Source: Meiothermus sp. CFH 77666
GTDB taxonomy: Bacteria; Deinococcota; Deinococci; Deinococcales; Thermaceae
Length of the DNA stretch: 64,000 bases
Reading direction: 5' to 3'
NCBI RefSeq assembly: GCF_017497985.1
Contig: NZ_JAGDFV010000004.1
Location: 62,001-126,000 of the forward strand
The notes under the pieces are model-generated. The model made no database searches and had not been told where the DNA came from. It saw only the letters and a program-made list of their open reading frames with translations. The translations under genes were made by a program, and so were the position numbers. Shown here one piece after another: positions 17,989 through 28,713 of this stretch (positions within the stretch are counted from its first letter, which is position 1; the number at the start of each line of letters is the position of its first letter).

Positions 17989-18870
17989 CTACCACAAGCC
18001 TGCCTCCTTCAGGGCTGCCGAGAGCAGCTCGGCCAGCTCCCGGGGGTCGTTGCCCATGTAGCGTGCACCCAGCCGTTCCACCGAACGGGGGTCGTTGGCG
18101 GCGGCGCGCCCGCCCACCACAACCAGTGGGGCCAGGTGGCGGAGGGCCTGATGGGGAAGCGACTCGAGGGAAACCGGCTGGGCCGCAGAAAGCACAATGG
18201 CTTTGGCCCCGGTGCGCTCGGCGAAGGATTTGAGGTCGGCCAGGGGGGTATTGGGGCCCAGGTAGTGCACGGTGTAGCCGGCTCGGCGCAGGAACAATGC
18301 GGTAATCAGGCTCCCGATCTCGTGCTGCTCCCCCGGCAGGGTCGAGACCACCAGGGTGGGCCCCAGCGAACCGCCCATCAGATTGAGCAGGCCCTGCAAG
18401 GAGCCGCGCAGGTAGGTGCTGGCAAAGTGCTCCTGGGCGGTGCTGACCCGGCCGATGTGCCAGCCATCCCCAATGCGGCGCAGGCAGGGTGAGATGACGT
18501 CCATGATGACGGTCTCCATGGGGTGGAGCTTGTAAGCCTCCGATAGAATCCGTTCGGCGGCTTCGGTATCGGCGTGAAGCAGGGCTTCCTCGAGCTCAAG
18601 CGAGAGGGTTTCGGGGGGGCGGGGCCCTTCCTGGGTCAGGCCCTCGAGGTAGCGCCTGACCGCCTGGGCGGGGGCTACCCCCTCGGCAATCCATTGCTTG
18701 ATCTGTCGCAGGGCCTCGAGGTCGGTCTCGCTGTACAACCTGTGTCCACCCGGCGAGCGCTCGGGCCGGGGAAAACCATAGCGCCGCTCCCACTGGCGGA
18801 GGAGCGCAGAAGACAGATTGGTGCGTTCCTCCACTTCGGCGATGGTGTAAACCCCTAGATCGTTGCGCAT
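17989..18870 (-). CDS. litR: B12-dependent light-sensing MerR-family repressor
   Basis: A 293-residue LitR/CarH-type photoreceptor. Residues 1-75 are a MerR winged helix (YTIAEVEERTNLSSALLRQWERRYGFPRP). The middle has the W-x9-EH signature (W137, E147-H148) of adenosylcobalamin-sensing CarH. The cobalamin-binding domain has E-x-H-x-x-G (E181, H183). In the dark the AdoB12-bound tetramer binds its operator; light breaks the Co-C bond and releases DNA. Transcribed away from the carotenoid genes, it should control both its own operon and the divergent methyltransferase/crtB unit. Key residues are all present, so it should be functional. Confidence 0.93.
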   Translation of the reverse strand: MRNDLGVYTIAEVEERTNLSSALLRQWERRYGFPRPERSPGGHRLYSETDLEALRQIKQWIAEGVAPAQAVRRYLEGLTQEGPRPPETLSLELEEALLHADTEAAERILSEAYKLHPMETVIMDVISPCLRRIGDGWHIGRVSTAQEHFASTYLRGSLQGLLNLMGGSLGPTLVVSTLPGEQHEIGSLITALFLRRAGYTVHYLGPNTPLADLKSFAERTGAKAIVLSAAQPVSLESLPHQALRHLAPLVVVGGRAAANDPRSVERLGARYMGNDPRELAELLSAALKEAGLW

Positions 18871-18894
18871 AAGTAAATCCCTTTGTTACAAAAT

Positions 18895-18923
18895 AAGCTA
18901 CACTACTGTCTAAGTTTTGTCAA
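18895..18923 (-). promoter_or_regulatory. litR promoter with overlapping direct repeats
   Basis: On the minus strand TTGACA (18923-18918), a 17-base spacer and TAGCTT (18900-18895) form a promoter. It is overlaid by 11-base direct repeats TTGACAAAACT and TAGACAGTAGT plus a weaker third unit beginning GTAGC. This resembles the known arrangement in which CarH occupies direct repeats over the promoter. A TGTACA palindrome lies farther toward the methyltransferase start, near 18950. Confidence 0.6.
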
Positions 18924-18964
18924 GGATATACCCAATACTGTGCAAAATATGTACAAGTTTAGGA

Positions 18965-19654
18965 ATGCCTCCGAAAGACGTACTCAACATGAACAAACCT
19001 ATCCCTGATCAAAGAAAGCCCCTGCCCCTTACACTGGCCGCTCGAACCAACCTCTGGCCCATTACGGCCTACGGCTATGAGATCTGGCGCAAGCGAGCTC
19101 TCTCGCTGCTGGCCGGAAGACCCTTTCCCCTCGAGGAGGAGCTAGGCCTGATGGTCAGAGCGGTTCAACCCGTGGCCGGCCTGACCTTTTTGGATCTGGG
19201 CACTTCTACGGGCCTGTATGCAAGGGCTTTGCTCGAGGCTGGGGCGGCCAGGGCTTACGCCCTCGACCTGTCGCCAACCATGCTCAAAGTGGCGCTCCAG
19301 AAGGCCGGGGGAGATGCCGGTTTCGTACCCTTGCTGGCCCGTGCCGAGGCCATTCCCTTGCCCGATGTCTCGGTGGATGGGGTGGTGGTGGGGGGCAGTT
19401 GGAACGAATTCCCCCATCCCCAGTCGGTGGTGGACGAGATGTACAGGGTGCTTAAGCCGGGCGGGCGGCTCTGGATTATGTTTAGCCATCGTTCTGGAAG
19501 CTTTGTTCAGCGGTTGTTAGAGTGGAGCGGGTTGCGTTTTCCAGACCTGGTTGATTTACTAACAGTGCTTCGCGCAAAGGGTTTCAGGGTGGAAGGTTGG
19601 CGAGAGGGGTCGGTAGGATTTGTGACAGGGACAAAAGTCCCAACCCGTCAGTAG
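18965..19654 (+). CDS. Class I SAM-dependent methyltransferase
   Basis: A 229-residue methyltransferase from ATG 18965; a second ATG at 18989 would also fit. Motif I is TFLDLGTSTGLYARALLEAG, and the acidic end of beta-2 is YALDLSPTM. A UbiE-like LARAEAIPLPDVSVDGVVVGG and YRVLKPGGRLWIM follow. The substrate is not evident. Its place as first gene of the light-regulated unit, 39 bases before crtB and divergent from litR, suggests a role in carotenoid or quinone metabolism. Such a gene at this position is not part of the carotenoid pathway as usually described. Confidence 0.8.
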   Translation: MPPKDVLNMNKPIPDQRKPLPLTLAARTNLWPITAYGYEIWRKRALSLLAGRPFPLEEELGLMVRAVQPVAGLTFLDLGTSTGLYARALLEAGAARAYALDLSPTMLKVALQKAGGDAGFVPLLARAEAIPLPDVSVDGVVVGGSWNEFPHPQSVVDEMYRVLKPGGRLWIMFSHRSGSFVQRLLEWSGLRFPDLVDLLTVLRAKGFRVEGWREGSVGFVTGTKVPTRQ

Positions 19655-19693
19655 ACGCATAGTAGGCCCATACGGGAGAGACAGGAGACCAGC

Positions 19694-20521
19694 ATGGAAC
19701 CCAACTGGCAAGCGGTATCGGAAATTATCCGTCGCCACTCGGCCACGTTTTATTACGGTAGCTTGCTGTTCAAGGGCGAGGCCCGCAAGGGCGCCTGGGC
19801 CGTGTATGCGGCTTGCCGCATTGGGGACGACGCCGTGGATGAGTCGACCAACCCGCTGGCCGATTTGAACGAATGGTGGGCCGGCATCGAACGGGCCTAC
19901 GCCGGGATGCCCAGAGAAGACTGGGAAGTGGCCCTGGCCTGGGCCCTGGAGCGCTGGGAGATTCCCCATCAAGCCTTTGCCGACATGAAAGAGGGCTTTC
20001 TGGCCGACCTAAACCCGGTGCGCCTGGAAACCCTGGACGAGCTATACGCCTACTGCTACCGGGTGGCCGGCACGGTGGGTTTGATGATCGCGCCCATTGG
20101 CGGCGCAGGGGAAGCAGGCCGCGGGGCGGCCATCAAGCTGGGCCAGGCCATGCAGCTTACCAACTGCTTGCGTGACGTGGGCGAAGACCTGGCGCTGGGG
20201 CGGGTGTATCTGCCCGCCGAGCTGATGCACAAGCACGAGGTGTCCATCGAAGACCTGCGCCAGGGCTGTATCAGCCCGCGCTACGTGGCCTTGATGCGCG
20301 AACTGGCTGCCGAGGCCCGCCGGCTCTACCGCGAGGGCCTGGGGGGCCTCAAATACCTCCAGACCGGGCGCGGGGCCATTGCCCTGGCCGCCCTGCAATA
20401 CCAGGGCATTCTGGACAAGCTCGAGCTGATGGGCTGGGACAACCTCTCGAGGCGGGCCTCGCTTTCCACCTACGAGCGGGTGATGCTCCTGCCCAAGGCC
20501 ATCTGGCTGCGGGGCGCGTAG
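19694..20521 (+). CDS. crtB: Phytoene synthase
   Basis: Condenses two geranylgeranyl diphosphates to phytoene, the first committed carotenoid step. The two Asp-rich Mg-diphosphate sites are present: DDAVDE at residues 45-50 and DVGED at 161-165, with the flanking TNCLR..GRVYLP signature. The 275 residues are typical of Thermus/Meiothermus CrtB. The gene has an AGGAGACCAGC ribosome site. It follows the methyltransferase and precedes crtO, all on the plus strand and under the LitR region. Confidence 0.95.
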   Translation: MEPNWQAVSEIIRRHSATFYYGSLLFKGEARKGAWAVYAACRIGDDAVDESTNPLADLNEWWAGIERAYAGMPREDWEVALAWALERWEIPHQAFADMKEGFLADLNPVRLETLDELYAYCYRVAGTVGLMIAPIGGAGEAGRGAAIKLGQAMQLTNCLRDVGEDLALGRVYLPAELMHKHEVSIEDLRQGCISPRYVALMRELAAEARRLYREGLGGLKYLQTGRGAIALAALQYQGILDKLELMGWDNLSRRASLSTYERVMLLPKAIWLRGA

Positions 20522-20605
20522 GGCTTGATCGTGGGATGAAAAGCCAGGGAATTAGCGGTTGCCAACAGACGGCCCCGCCGACCACTGGCGTATGATGCTG
20601 CCGGT

Positions 20606-22138
<1,533 letters not shown>

Positions 22139-22147
22139 AGAGACCCT

Positions 22148-22435
22148 TCAATCCAGGGCCTGGTTGGAACCCGGTGGCAGCAGGCTCAAAATCAGCAGAT
22201 GCTCCGGCAGAATGATGTAAATCAGGCGGTAGCCTTCGCCGAAGACCGCTTGACGAACATCGCTGCGTCCAGATCTGCTGATGGGGGCGATGGGGGCCGA
22301 TTCCTCAAACATCTGGATATGCTCGAGGGTTCGATTCAGCGCGGCCTCGAAGCGCTCGAGGCGCTTTGGGCTCAGCTCGAGACGAAGAGAGTCACGTTGT
22401 TCTTCCGCCCCGGTGGCCCACTCAACGCTTCGCAC
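22148..22435 (-). CDS. RelE/ParE-family toxin
   Basis: A 95-residue toxin-like protein from GTG 22435; the frame also opens at GTG 22468. It has the plasmid-stabilisation fold pattern VEWATGAEEQRD, a helical hairpin FEAALNRTLEHIQMF, then the basic strand region RQAVFGEGYRLIYIILPEHLLILSLLPP. ParE/RelE toxins attack gyrase or mRNA on the ribosome; which one cannot be told. It overlaps the 3' end of the antitoxin gene by 14 bases and lies opposite in direction to the surrounding carotenoid genes. Confidence 0.75.
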   Translation of the reverse strand: MRSVEWATGAEEQRDSLRLELSPKRLERFEAALNRTLEHIQMFEESAPIAPISRSGRSDVRQAVFGEGYRLIYIILPEHLLILSLLPPGSNQALD

Positions 22436-22694
22436 GGGGCCGGACTCCCTCAAAGGCTGGGTGTTCACCCTGCGCCAGCTCCATCAAGCTGTCCACTGCC
22501 TGCCGAGCCGCCTCGTAGTTGCTGATCAGTTCCTGATATGCCTCGATGCTCATGATTACCGCAGCAGCCCGTCCGCTCTGGGTTAGCAGCACCGGGCTTT
22601 TGCGCTCGCGGATGCGCTGCATAATTTTGGCCAGGTTGTTGCGAAAATCGGTCAAGGGGACGATATCTTCCTGGGGATTTTGAATCTTGATCAC
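22422..22694 (-). CDS. Phd/YefM-family antitoxin
   Basis: A 90-residue antitoxin. The YefM-type N-terminal DNA-binding fold reads VPLTDFRNNLAKIMQRIRERKSPVLLTQSGRAAAVIMSIEAYQEL, and the C-terminal toxin-binding helix is EAARQAVDSLMELAQG. GTG 22694 is preferred to the upstream ATG because TACACT lies six bases before it and an operator palindrome covers the longer N terminus. First gene of the TA operon; it would repress its own promoter alone and with the toxin. Confidence 0.82.
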   Translation of the reverse strand: MIKIQNPQEDIVPLTDFRNNLAKIMQRIRERKSPVLLTQSGRAAAVIMSIEAYQELISNYEAARQAVDSLMELAQGEHPAFEGVRPRAKR

Positions 22695-22700
22695 AAATCT

Positions 22701-22720
22701 AGTGTACACCTTTATGTACA
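22701..22720 (-). promoter_or_regulatory. TA promoter and operator
   Basis: On the minus strand TACACT (22706-22701) stands six bases before the antitoxin start. Two TGTACA hexamers at 22703-22708 and 22715-22720 form a symmetrical pair 12 bases apart, centre to centre. They are a natural binding site for the antitoxin dimer overlapping the -10. Confidence 0.55.
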
Positions 22721-22861
22721 AAACCATGTTGAGAAAAACGACGTTGCATTGCCAGGCTTCGGTGCAAGGAGGGGTTGCAACCAGAGTTTGTGCAGGGGCA
22801 TTGTCCGGCTTTGTAATCTCGGCTAGTCCGGGCCTGCTGTGGGGGCGTAGCCTGGTACAAG

Positions 22862-24049
22862 GTGAGCGAGCTTTACGACTACATCATTGCCGGAGCGGGC
22901 GCGGCGGGCCTGAGCCTGGCCTACCACCTGATAGAGGCCGGCTTGCATGAACAGCGTATTTTGTTGCTCGACCGGGCGCCCAAGACCGCCAACGACCGCA
23001 CCTGGTGCTTCTGGGAAGTGGGGGAGGGCCCCTTCGAGCGCGTGGTGTTTCGCAAGTGGAACCAAATCTGGTTTCACGGTGAAGGGATTTCCAGGCGACT
23101 GGAGATTGCCCCCTACGCCTACAAGATGATCCGGGGGCTGGACTTTTACGCGTTCATGAACCGGTGGGTTGCGGAGCAACCCAACATTACCGTTCGATAC
23201 GGCGAAATCTCGCACATCGTGGAACGGGAGGGAGGGGTAGAGGTGGGGCTCGAGGGGCAGACCTTCCGGGGCCGGTGGGCCTTCAGCAGCCTGTACCAAC
23301 CGCCCCCCCGGAACCCCCGCTATCACTACCTGCTCCAGCACTTCAAGGGCTGGGTGGTCAAGACCCCCGGGACAGTGTTCGATACAGAGGCGGCCACCTT
23401 TATGGACTTCCGGGTGGCGCAGCAGGGGGCGGTGCGGTTTGCGTATGTCCTGCCCTTCGATGCCCAGACCGCGCTGGTGGAGTACACCCTGTTCTCGCCC
23501 GAGCTGCTGGCCCCGGAAGCCTACGATGCGGGCCTGCGCGAGTACCTCGAGGGTATTCTGGGCCTGGGAAGCTACGAAATCCTCGAGAGCGAGTTTGGCA
23601 TCATCCCCATGACCGATGCCCCCTTTCCCCGCCGACAAAGCGCCCACATAATCAATATCGGCATGGCCGGGGGCCGCACCAAAGCCTCGACCGGCTACAC
23701 CTTCCGGCGCATTCTGAAGGAGTCGCGCCGCATTGCCCAAGCGCTCCGCCAGACCGGGCAGCCCTTTTACCCGGAGCCCGCCTTCAACCGACACGCCTTC
23801 ATGGACAGCGTGCTTTTGAACGTCCTGGAAAAAGAGCGCAGCCCCGGCAAGCAGGTTTTTAGCGACCTCTTCCGCAAAAACCCCCCCGAGCGGGTGCTGC
23901 GCTTTTTGGACGAAGAGACTGGCCTTCTCCAGGATTTGCAAATTATGGCCAGTGTGGACATACCGGCCTTTGTGGAGGCGACGCTCGAGGTCATCGGGCG
24001 GCGCCTAGGCAGGCGGGAGCCGGGCCGGGTGGCCCCCAGGCGAGGGTAG
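22862..24049 (+). CDS. Lycopene beta-cyclase, CrtY type
   Basis: A 395-residue FAD/NAD-binding cyclase. The N-terminal dinucleotide fold YDYIIAGAGAAGLSLAYHLIEAG is followed by DRTWCFWE, a hallmark of CrtY-type lycopene cyclases. FGIIPMTDAPFP and GMAGGRTKASTGYTFRRI are further family signatures. It forms a beta-ionone ring at one or both ends of lycopene; monocyclic product is expected because the next gene hydrates a psi end. GTG 22862 is the start, with a GTACAAGG site. The intervening 168 bases after the TA promoter hold no other gene. It is followed after two bases by the cruF-like gene. Confidence 0.88.
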   Translation: MSELYDYIIAGAGAAGLSLAYHLIEAGLHEQRILLLDRAPKTANDRTWCFWEVGEGPFERVVFRKWNQIWFHGEGISRRLEIAPYAYKMIRGLDFYAFMNRWVAEQPNITVRYGEISHIVEREGGVEVGLEGQTFRGRWAFSSLYQPPPRNPRYHYLLQHFKGWVVKTPGTVFDTEAATFMDFRVAQQGAVRFAYVLPFDAQTALVEYTLFSPELLAPEAYDAGLREYLEGILGLGSYEILESEFGIIPMTDAPFPRRQSAHIINIGMAGGRTKASTGYTFRRILKESRRIAQALRQTGQPFYPEPAFNRHAFMDSVLLNVLEKERSPGKQVFSDLFRKNPPERVLRFLDEETGLLQDLQIMASVDIPAFVEATLEVIGRRLGRREPGRVAPRRG

Positions 24050-24051
24050 CG

Positions 24052-25209
24052 GTGGACATTTTGTTGCTTACGCTGGGGATGCTTTTGCTGGCCTGGGGCG
24101 GCCTGGCCTGGCTGCGGCCACAGGGTTCTATAGCCGGCCCGGCCTGGCTGCGCTGGCTGGGGGGCCTGGGCGGCATGGGCCTGGCCCTCCTGGGTGCGGT
24201 GCTGCTGGTGCTGGGCTGGAATGGGCTATTGGGCGCGGCCCTGGCGGTGTGGGGCTGTGGGCTGGCGGTGCTGGCGGTCTGGGGTGGCGACCTGCTCTGG
24301 GCTCTCCGCCGAACGCTGGCCGTGGTAGCGGGGGGGGCTTTGCTGATGGGCGGGGGGCTCTCCTGGTTGGCGGGGGGCCGGGTCGAGCTGGGGGTCTGGG
24401 CGCTGCTATCGGCAACCGTGGCGGCGCAGGCGCTCTGGCTTTTGCGGCAGCCCGAGGCCCTGGCACGGCTCCGGTGGCTGCAAACCCACCTGAAGCCCTG
24501 GATGGTGCTCCTGGCCCTGGCGGTGCTGGTGCGGATTCCGGTGCCGCTGTGGCTCGAGGGCTTTGCCCTGATTAGCCTGGTGCAGATGTCGCTCATCAGT
24601 CTGGCCGCGCTGTGGTGGGGCTTCACGCAGATAGGGGCCCGGATTGGCCTGCTGTTTGGCCTGGCCTTTGCCCTGGGCTTGGGGGTGGAGCTTTTGGGCA
24701 GCAAAACCGGCCTGCCCTTTGGGCTCTACACCTACCAGGGGGCCCCGCCGCCCACCGTGCTGGGCGTGCCCCTCATCGTGCCGCTGGGCTGGTTTTCCCT
24801 GGTGCTCTCGGCGCATGGGCTGGCCGGGGGGCGGCCCTGGCTGACCGGGCTTCTGGTGGTGGCCTGGGATCTGGGCCTGGAAGCCCTGATGCCTGCCAAG
24901 GGCTACTGGACTTGGCAGGATCCCCACCCCCTCTGGTACGGCGCACCTTTGCAGAACTACCTGGCCTGGTTTGCGGTGGGTTTTGTGATTTCCTGGATGT
25001 ATGGTCGGCTGGGGCCCGGGTTGCACCGGAACCGGTCTTTTGGCTGGGCGTACCGCCTCGAGGCCCTGTTTATTCCGGTAGGGCTGGCCCTGTTTGGCCT
25101 GTGGCCGGCGGCTTTGGTGTGTGGCCTGGCCATGAATCTGCTGGCCTGGAGTGAATATCTGCGCGGATGGGCGGGGGAGAGATTCGGGCGGATAGCCGAT
25201 AGCCGATAG
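24052..25209 (+). CDS. Carotenoid 1',2'-hydratase-like membrane protein (CruF family)
   Basis: A 385-residue, very hydrophobic protein with about ten membrane segments. The C-terminal 240 residues match the CruF/DUF422 hydratases that add water to the psi end of gamma-carotene. The signatures are [44 protein letters not shown] and [12 protein letters not shown]. The first 140 residues are an additional run of hydrophobic helices not needed for the core family. GTG 24052 follows the cyclase stop by two bases, so translation is coupled. The 1'-hydroxyl would be the attachment point for the sugar added by the downstream glycosyltransferase. Confidence 0.85.
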   Translation: MDILLLTLGMLLLAWGGLAWLRPQGSIAGPAWLRWLGGLGGMGLALLGAVLLVLGWNGLLGAALAVWGCGLAVLAVWGGDLLWALRRTLAVVAGGALLMGGGLSWLAGGRVELGVWALLSATVAAQALWLLRQPEALARLRWLQTHLKPWMVLLALAVLVRIPVPLWLEGFALISLVQMSLISLAALWWGFTQIGARIGLLFGLAFALGLGVELLGSKTGLPFGLYTYQGAPPPTVLGVPLIVPLGWFSLVLSAHGLAGGRPWLTGLLVVAWDLGLEALMPAKGYWTWQDPHPLWYGAPLQNYLAWFAVGFVISWMYGRLGPGLHRNRSFGWAYRLEALFIPVGLALFGLWPAALVCGLAMNLLAWSEYLRGWAGERFGRIADSR

Positions 25210-25331
25210 CCGGCGCAATGAAGGAAGCGAAACGGGCCGTGCTCACCCTTGCAGTACCTGAAGCTGAAGGCCGAAAGCCACTCGGCTCGAGGCCTACGAC
25301 CGCTCTCGCCGCACAAGCCTTATATCGTTTT

Positions 25332-25441
25332 CCCCTTACCCTCTCCCCTTGCGGGAGAGGGTGGCGACACCGGCCAGTTTGGTACTGATTTTGCCGAATA
25401 AAACGTCTCTAACGGTAACCCGGTGTCGACGGGTGAGGGGT
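25332..25441. repeat. 110-bp paired-end repeat element, copy 2
   Basis: Reverse complement of the element at 10708-10818 at both ends: the hairpin CTCTCCCCTTGCGGGAGAG plus GTGGCGACACC at one end and GGTGTCGACGGGTGAGGGG at the other. The centre has diverged. The gap 25210-25534 also opens with heptads (GCCGATA); nothing else is recognised in it. Confidence 0.75.
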
Positions 25442-25534
25442 TGCAAAAACGATGTCCATGCAAATGATAAGAGCCTCTCTCGCTGCACTACCCCCTCGAC
25501 CTTCGGCGGTTGGCCCTGGTAGGGTGTAACCGTT

Positions 25535-26203
25535 ATGCGACCCTGGGAACGATTGCTGGCCGCCTTCTTCCGGGTGCTGTTTGGGCGTTCGGTGCGGCGG
25601 GGGTTGCGGGGGGTATGGGTGCGAGGTGCGCTGCCGGAGGGGGCTTTTGTGCTGGCGAGCAACCACCATTCCTGGTGGGATAGCTATCTGCTGCCGGTTT
25701 TGTTCTGGAACGCCCGACGGCCTTTCAAAATTGTGGTGGGGGAGCGTCGCCTGCGCGAGTTCGCTTTTTTTCGCCACCTCGACACGGTCTCGGCGGCCAG
25801 GCCCCGTGAGGGCCTGCGGGCCCTGGCGCACGGCGAGGTACTGATCGTTTTTCCGGAAGGTGAGCTGCGGCCTCCGGGGGCGCTGGGTGAGCTGAACAAA
25901 GGGGTGGTCTGGTTTGCCGAGAGGGCAGGGGTGCCGGTGGTGCCGGTGGCCTCGAGGGTTGCCCTGCGCGGGCACGAGTTTGCCGAGGCTTACCTGGTGT
26001 TCGGCGAACCCCTGGGGCCCGACCTGAACCGGCTGCGTCTGCAGCTAGAACAGATGCTCACCGAGCTGGACCACCAGATTCGCACCGCCCCCGCCGAGGA
26101 ACCCCTGCCCGGCTTCGAGCGACGTATCGCCGGGCGCCAGAGCACCCACGAGCGCATGGCGGGCTGGGGGGCGGCGCTGGGTAAACTGACGGGAGGACGC
26201 TGA
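25535..26203 (+). CDS. 1-acyl-glycerol-3-phosphate acyltransferase-like (PlsC fold)
   Basis: A 222-residue acyltransferase with the HX4D motif NHHSWWD, the acyl-acceptor motif FPEGELR and VPVVPVASR. PlsC proteins acylate lysophosphatidate. In a carotenoid cluster beside a glycosyltransferase, it may instead acylate the carotenoid sugar, as CruD does in green sulfur bacteria; that is inference from context. It has a hydrophobic N-terminal segment (LLAAFFRVLFG) compatible with membrane association. ATG 25535 is separated from cruF by the repeat element, so a separate promoter is possible. Confidence 0.83.
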   Translation: MRPWERLLAAFFRVLFGRSVRRGLRGVWVRGALPEGAFVLASNHHSWWDSYLLPVLFWNARRPFKIVVGERRLREFAFFRHLDTVSAARPREGLRALAHGEVLIVFPEGELRPPGALGELNKGVVWFAERAGVPVVPVASRVALRGHEFAEAYLVFGEPLGPDLNRLRLQLEQMLTELDHQIRTAPAEEPLPGFERRIAGRQSTHERMAGWGAALGKLTGGR

Positions 26204-26266
26204 AAGCCGAAAGCTCAAACAAGGCCGATGGTTGACCGCTAGTTGACCCCTCGACCCCTGACCCCT

Positions 26267-27355
26267 ATGCCCGCTCTCCTCGATTACGTCCTCTACACAG
26301 TCCTGGCCTGGCTGGGCCTGAAGCTCGGCATTCTCCTCCTCAACCTGGGGTTTTTTCCGGTGTTGCGGCGGGAAAAGTTGCGGGGCCCACGCCCCACGGT
26401 CTCGCTCCTGGTGCCCGCCCGCAACGAGGCCCACAACTTGCGCGAGACCCTGCCGGGGATGCTCCTGCAAGGGGTGCAGGAGATTCTGGTGCTGGACGAC
26501 CACTCCACCGATGGCACGGCCCAGGTGGTCGAAGCGTTCAGCCGCCAGGACGCCCGGGTGCGCCTCTTGCCGGGCCTGCCCAAACCCGAGGGCTGGATGG
26601 GCAAGACCTGGGCCTGCTTTCAACTGGCCCAGGCCGCCCAGGGGGAGGTACTGCTCTTCAGCGATGCCGACGTGTACTGGCGCAAGCACGGGGTGCGGGC
26701 GGTGCTGGCCCGGATGGAGCGGGAGCGCGCCGGGCTGGTCTCGGTCTACCCTCGCCAGATTACCCCCAGCCTGGCCGAGCGGGTACTTTTGCCCCTGATT
26801 GACGATGTGCTGCTGTGCTACCTGCCTTATCCGCTCATCGCTACGCCCTTCCCTTCGGCGGCGGCGGCCAACGGGCAGGTGATGGCCTTTACGCGACAGG
26901 CCTACCTGTCTGCGGGGGGCCATGCGGCGGTGCGGGGGGAGGTGCTCGAGGACGTACGCCTGGCCCAGAAGACCAAGGCTGCCGGCGAACGCCTGGCAGT
27001 AGCCCTGGGGGGCGGGCTGGTCGCGGTGCGGATGTACCGGAGCTTCGCAGAAATTATCGAGGGGCTGGGCAAGAACCTGATCGAGTTCCACGGGAAGAGC
27101 CGGGTGTTGCTGGCCCTCTCGTACCTGGGCCACCTGACGGCCTACACGCTGTGCTGGCCGCTGGCCCTGCTCGAGCCGGGGTGGCTCTGGGTGGGTGGTC
27201 TGGGGCTCCTGGAGCGCTTGTTGCTGGGCCTCAAGACTGGGCGCGAAGGGTGGGAGTGGGTGCTGGTACCGCTGGCTCCGCTTTTCAGCACGCCCATCTA
27301 TTTGCGCTCTGGGCAAAAAAGATACACCTGGAAAGGGCGAGAATATACCCGATGA
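26267..27355 (+). CDS. Family 2 glycosyltransferase, carotenoid type
   Basis: A 362-residue GT2 enzyme. One membrane segment at the N terminus is followed by the nucleotide-sugar fold [14 protein letters not shown], the acidic motif [14 protein letters not shown], DxD (FSDADVYW), and [10 protein letters not shown] as the catalytic-base region. Hydrophobic C-terminal segments ([22 protein letters not shown]) follow. This layout fits CruC/CrtQ-like carotenoid glycosyltransferases. ATG 26267 is chosen because the eight codons before it are translated heptad repeat. Its stop overlaps the next gene by four bases (ATGA). Confidence 0.85.
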   Translation: MPALLDYVLYTVLAWLGLKLGILLLNLGFFPVLRREKLRGPRPTVSLLVPARNEAHNLRETLPGMLLQGVQEILVLDDHSTDGTAQVVEAFSRQDARVRLLPGLPKPEGWMGKTWACFQLAQAAQGEVLLFSDADVYWRKHGVRAVLARMERERAGLVSVYPRQITPSLAERVLLPLIDDVLLCYLPYPLIATPFPSAAAANGQVMAFTRQAYLSAGGHAAVRGEVLEDVRLAQKTKAAGERLAVALGGGLVAVRMYRSFAEIIEGLGKNLIEFHGKSRVLLALSYLGHLTAYTLCWPLALLEPGWLWVGGLGLLERLLLGLKTGREGWEWVLVPLAPLFSTPIYLRSGQKRYTWKGREYTR

Positions 27356-28713
27356 AGGCCATGGTGGTGGGGGCGGGTTTTGCCGGGCTGGCCGCAGCCT
27401 TGCGGCTCCGTAGGGCCGGGCTGGAAGTAACGGTGCTGGAGCAGTTTGACCAGCCGGGCGGCAAGGCCATCGGCTGGGAGGGCGTGCCCACCGGCCCCAC
27501 GGTGCTTACGCTGCCCGAAATTCCCCGCCAGATTCTGGGTGCCTTTGGGCACGAGTTACCCGGGCTCAAACCTGTTTCCCCCCTCACCCGCTATGCCTGG
27601 CCCGATGGCCGGGTCTTTGCCCCTGAGCTCGAGCTAGGGGCCACCCTGGCCCAGCTTTCGGCCCAGGAAGCCCGCGATTACCGGCGCTTGCTGGACCAGG
27701 CCCGTACGATGTACGAAGGGGCCCGGGAGACCTTCATTTTTGGCCCGCCCCCACAGGTTTTCCGACTCCTGCAGTACGGCTTGCGCGAGGGTGTGAAGGC
27801 CCACCCCCTGCAACCCCTCTCGGCCCTGGTGCAGTCGGGCCCCTACCTGACCCCTTTTTTCCTGCGCTTTGCCACCTACCTGGGCGCCAACCCCTACCGG
27901 GCCCCGGCGGTGCTGCACAACATCGCCTGGGTGGAGCTGGGGCTGGGGGTGTTTCACCTGCCGGGCGGGATGCGGGCGCTGGCCCAGCAACTCTACGCAC
28001 TGGCCCGGGCCCAGGGGGTCGAGTTTTTGTTCGGGCACAAGCTGCTCCAGATGCAACACCTGCCGGGGCGGGTGGGGGCCCTGCAAACCGATCAGGGCTG
28101 GCACAGCGCCGACCTGTATGTATCGGCGGCGGATCGGCACTTCACCCTGGGGTGGCTCGGCCTGCCGGTACCCCAGGAGGCCCTGGGGGTCTCGGGGTTT
28201 GCCGTGCTGATGAAGCTCTCCGAGGCCGTGCCGCTGGGTCATTTCATCTATTTTTCGGCGGACTACCACGCCGAGTGGAACCAGATTGCCGCCGGGCGCT
28301 GGCCCCAGGATCCCACCCTCTACCTGCACACCGACGGCGACACCGCCTTCATGCTGGTCAATGCGCCCCCTTTGCCGCCAGGCACCTCGAGCCCGCCTGA
28401 AAGCCAGGCTTACGCCGAGCACTTGCTCCAGAAGCTAGCCCGGCTACACCCCCTTCCCATTCGAGCGTGGCGGGCGCTGAGCCCGGTGGACTACAGTCGC
28501 ACGGCCTACCGGGGTGCGTTGTACGGGCGGGCTCCGCACGGGTTGCTGGGGGCGCTGCGCCCCGGCTGGGCGGTGGCGGGTCTGCGGAATCTGGTGCAGG
28601 TGGGCGGCACCGTACACCCGGGAGGAGGGGTGCCGCTCTCCATGCTCTCGGGTTGGAACGGGGCGGGTTGGCTTTTGAGCAGAGCCTCGGGGCAGAGGGG
28701 AGGGTTCGCTTGA
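27352..28713 (+). CDS. Carotenoid desaturase, CrtD/CrtI family
   Basis: A 453-residue FAD enzyme. The dinucleotide motif [19 protein letters not shown], the family stretch [19 protein letters not shown], and the C-terminal FAD motif [20 protein letters not shown] mark the phytoene desaturase superfamily. The protein is shorter than most CrtI and lies after the hydratase and glycosyltransferase. A 3',4'-desaturase (CrtD) role is therefore favoured over phytoene desaturase. No other CrtI candidate is in the window, so CrtI must be elsewhere or this protein does both. ATG overlaps the upstream stop by four bases, and its own stop overlaps the P450 start. Confidence 0.8.
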   Translation: MKAMVVGAGFAGLAAALRLRRAGLEVTVLEQFDQPGGKAIGWEGVPTGPTVLTLPEIPRQILGAFGHELPGLKPVSPLTRYAWPDGRVFAPELELGATLAQLSAQEARDYRRLLDQARTMYEGARETFIFGPPPQVFRLLQYGLREGVKAHPLQPLSALVQSGPYLTPFFLRFATYLGANPYRAPAVLHNIAWVELGLGVFHLPGGMRALAQQLYALARAQGVEFLFGHKLLQMQHLPGRVGALQTDQGWHSADLYVSAADRHFTLGWLGLPVPQEALGVSGFAVLMKLSEAVPLGHFIYFSADYHAEWNQIAAGRWPQDPTLYLHTDGDTAFMLVNAPPLPPGTSSPPESQAYAEHLLQKLARLHPLPIRAWRALSPVDYSRTAYRGALYGRAPHGLLGALRPGWAVAGLRNLVQVGGTVHPGGGVPLSMLSGWNGAGWLLSRASGQRGGFA

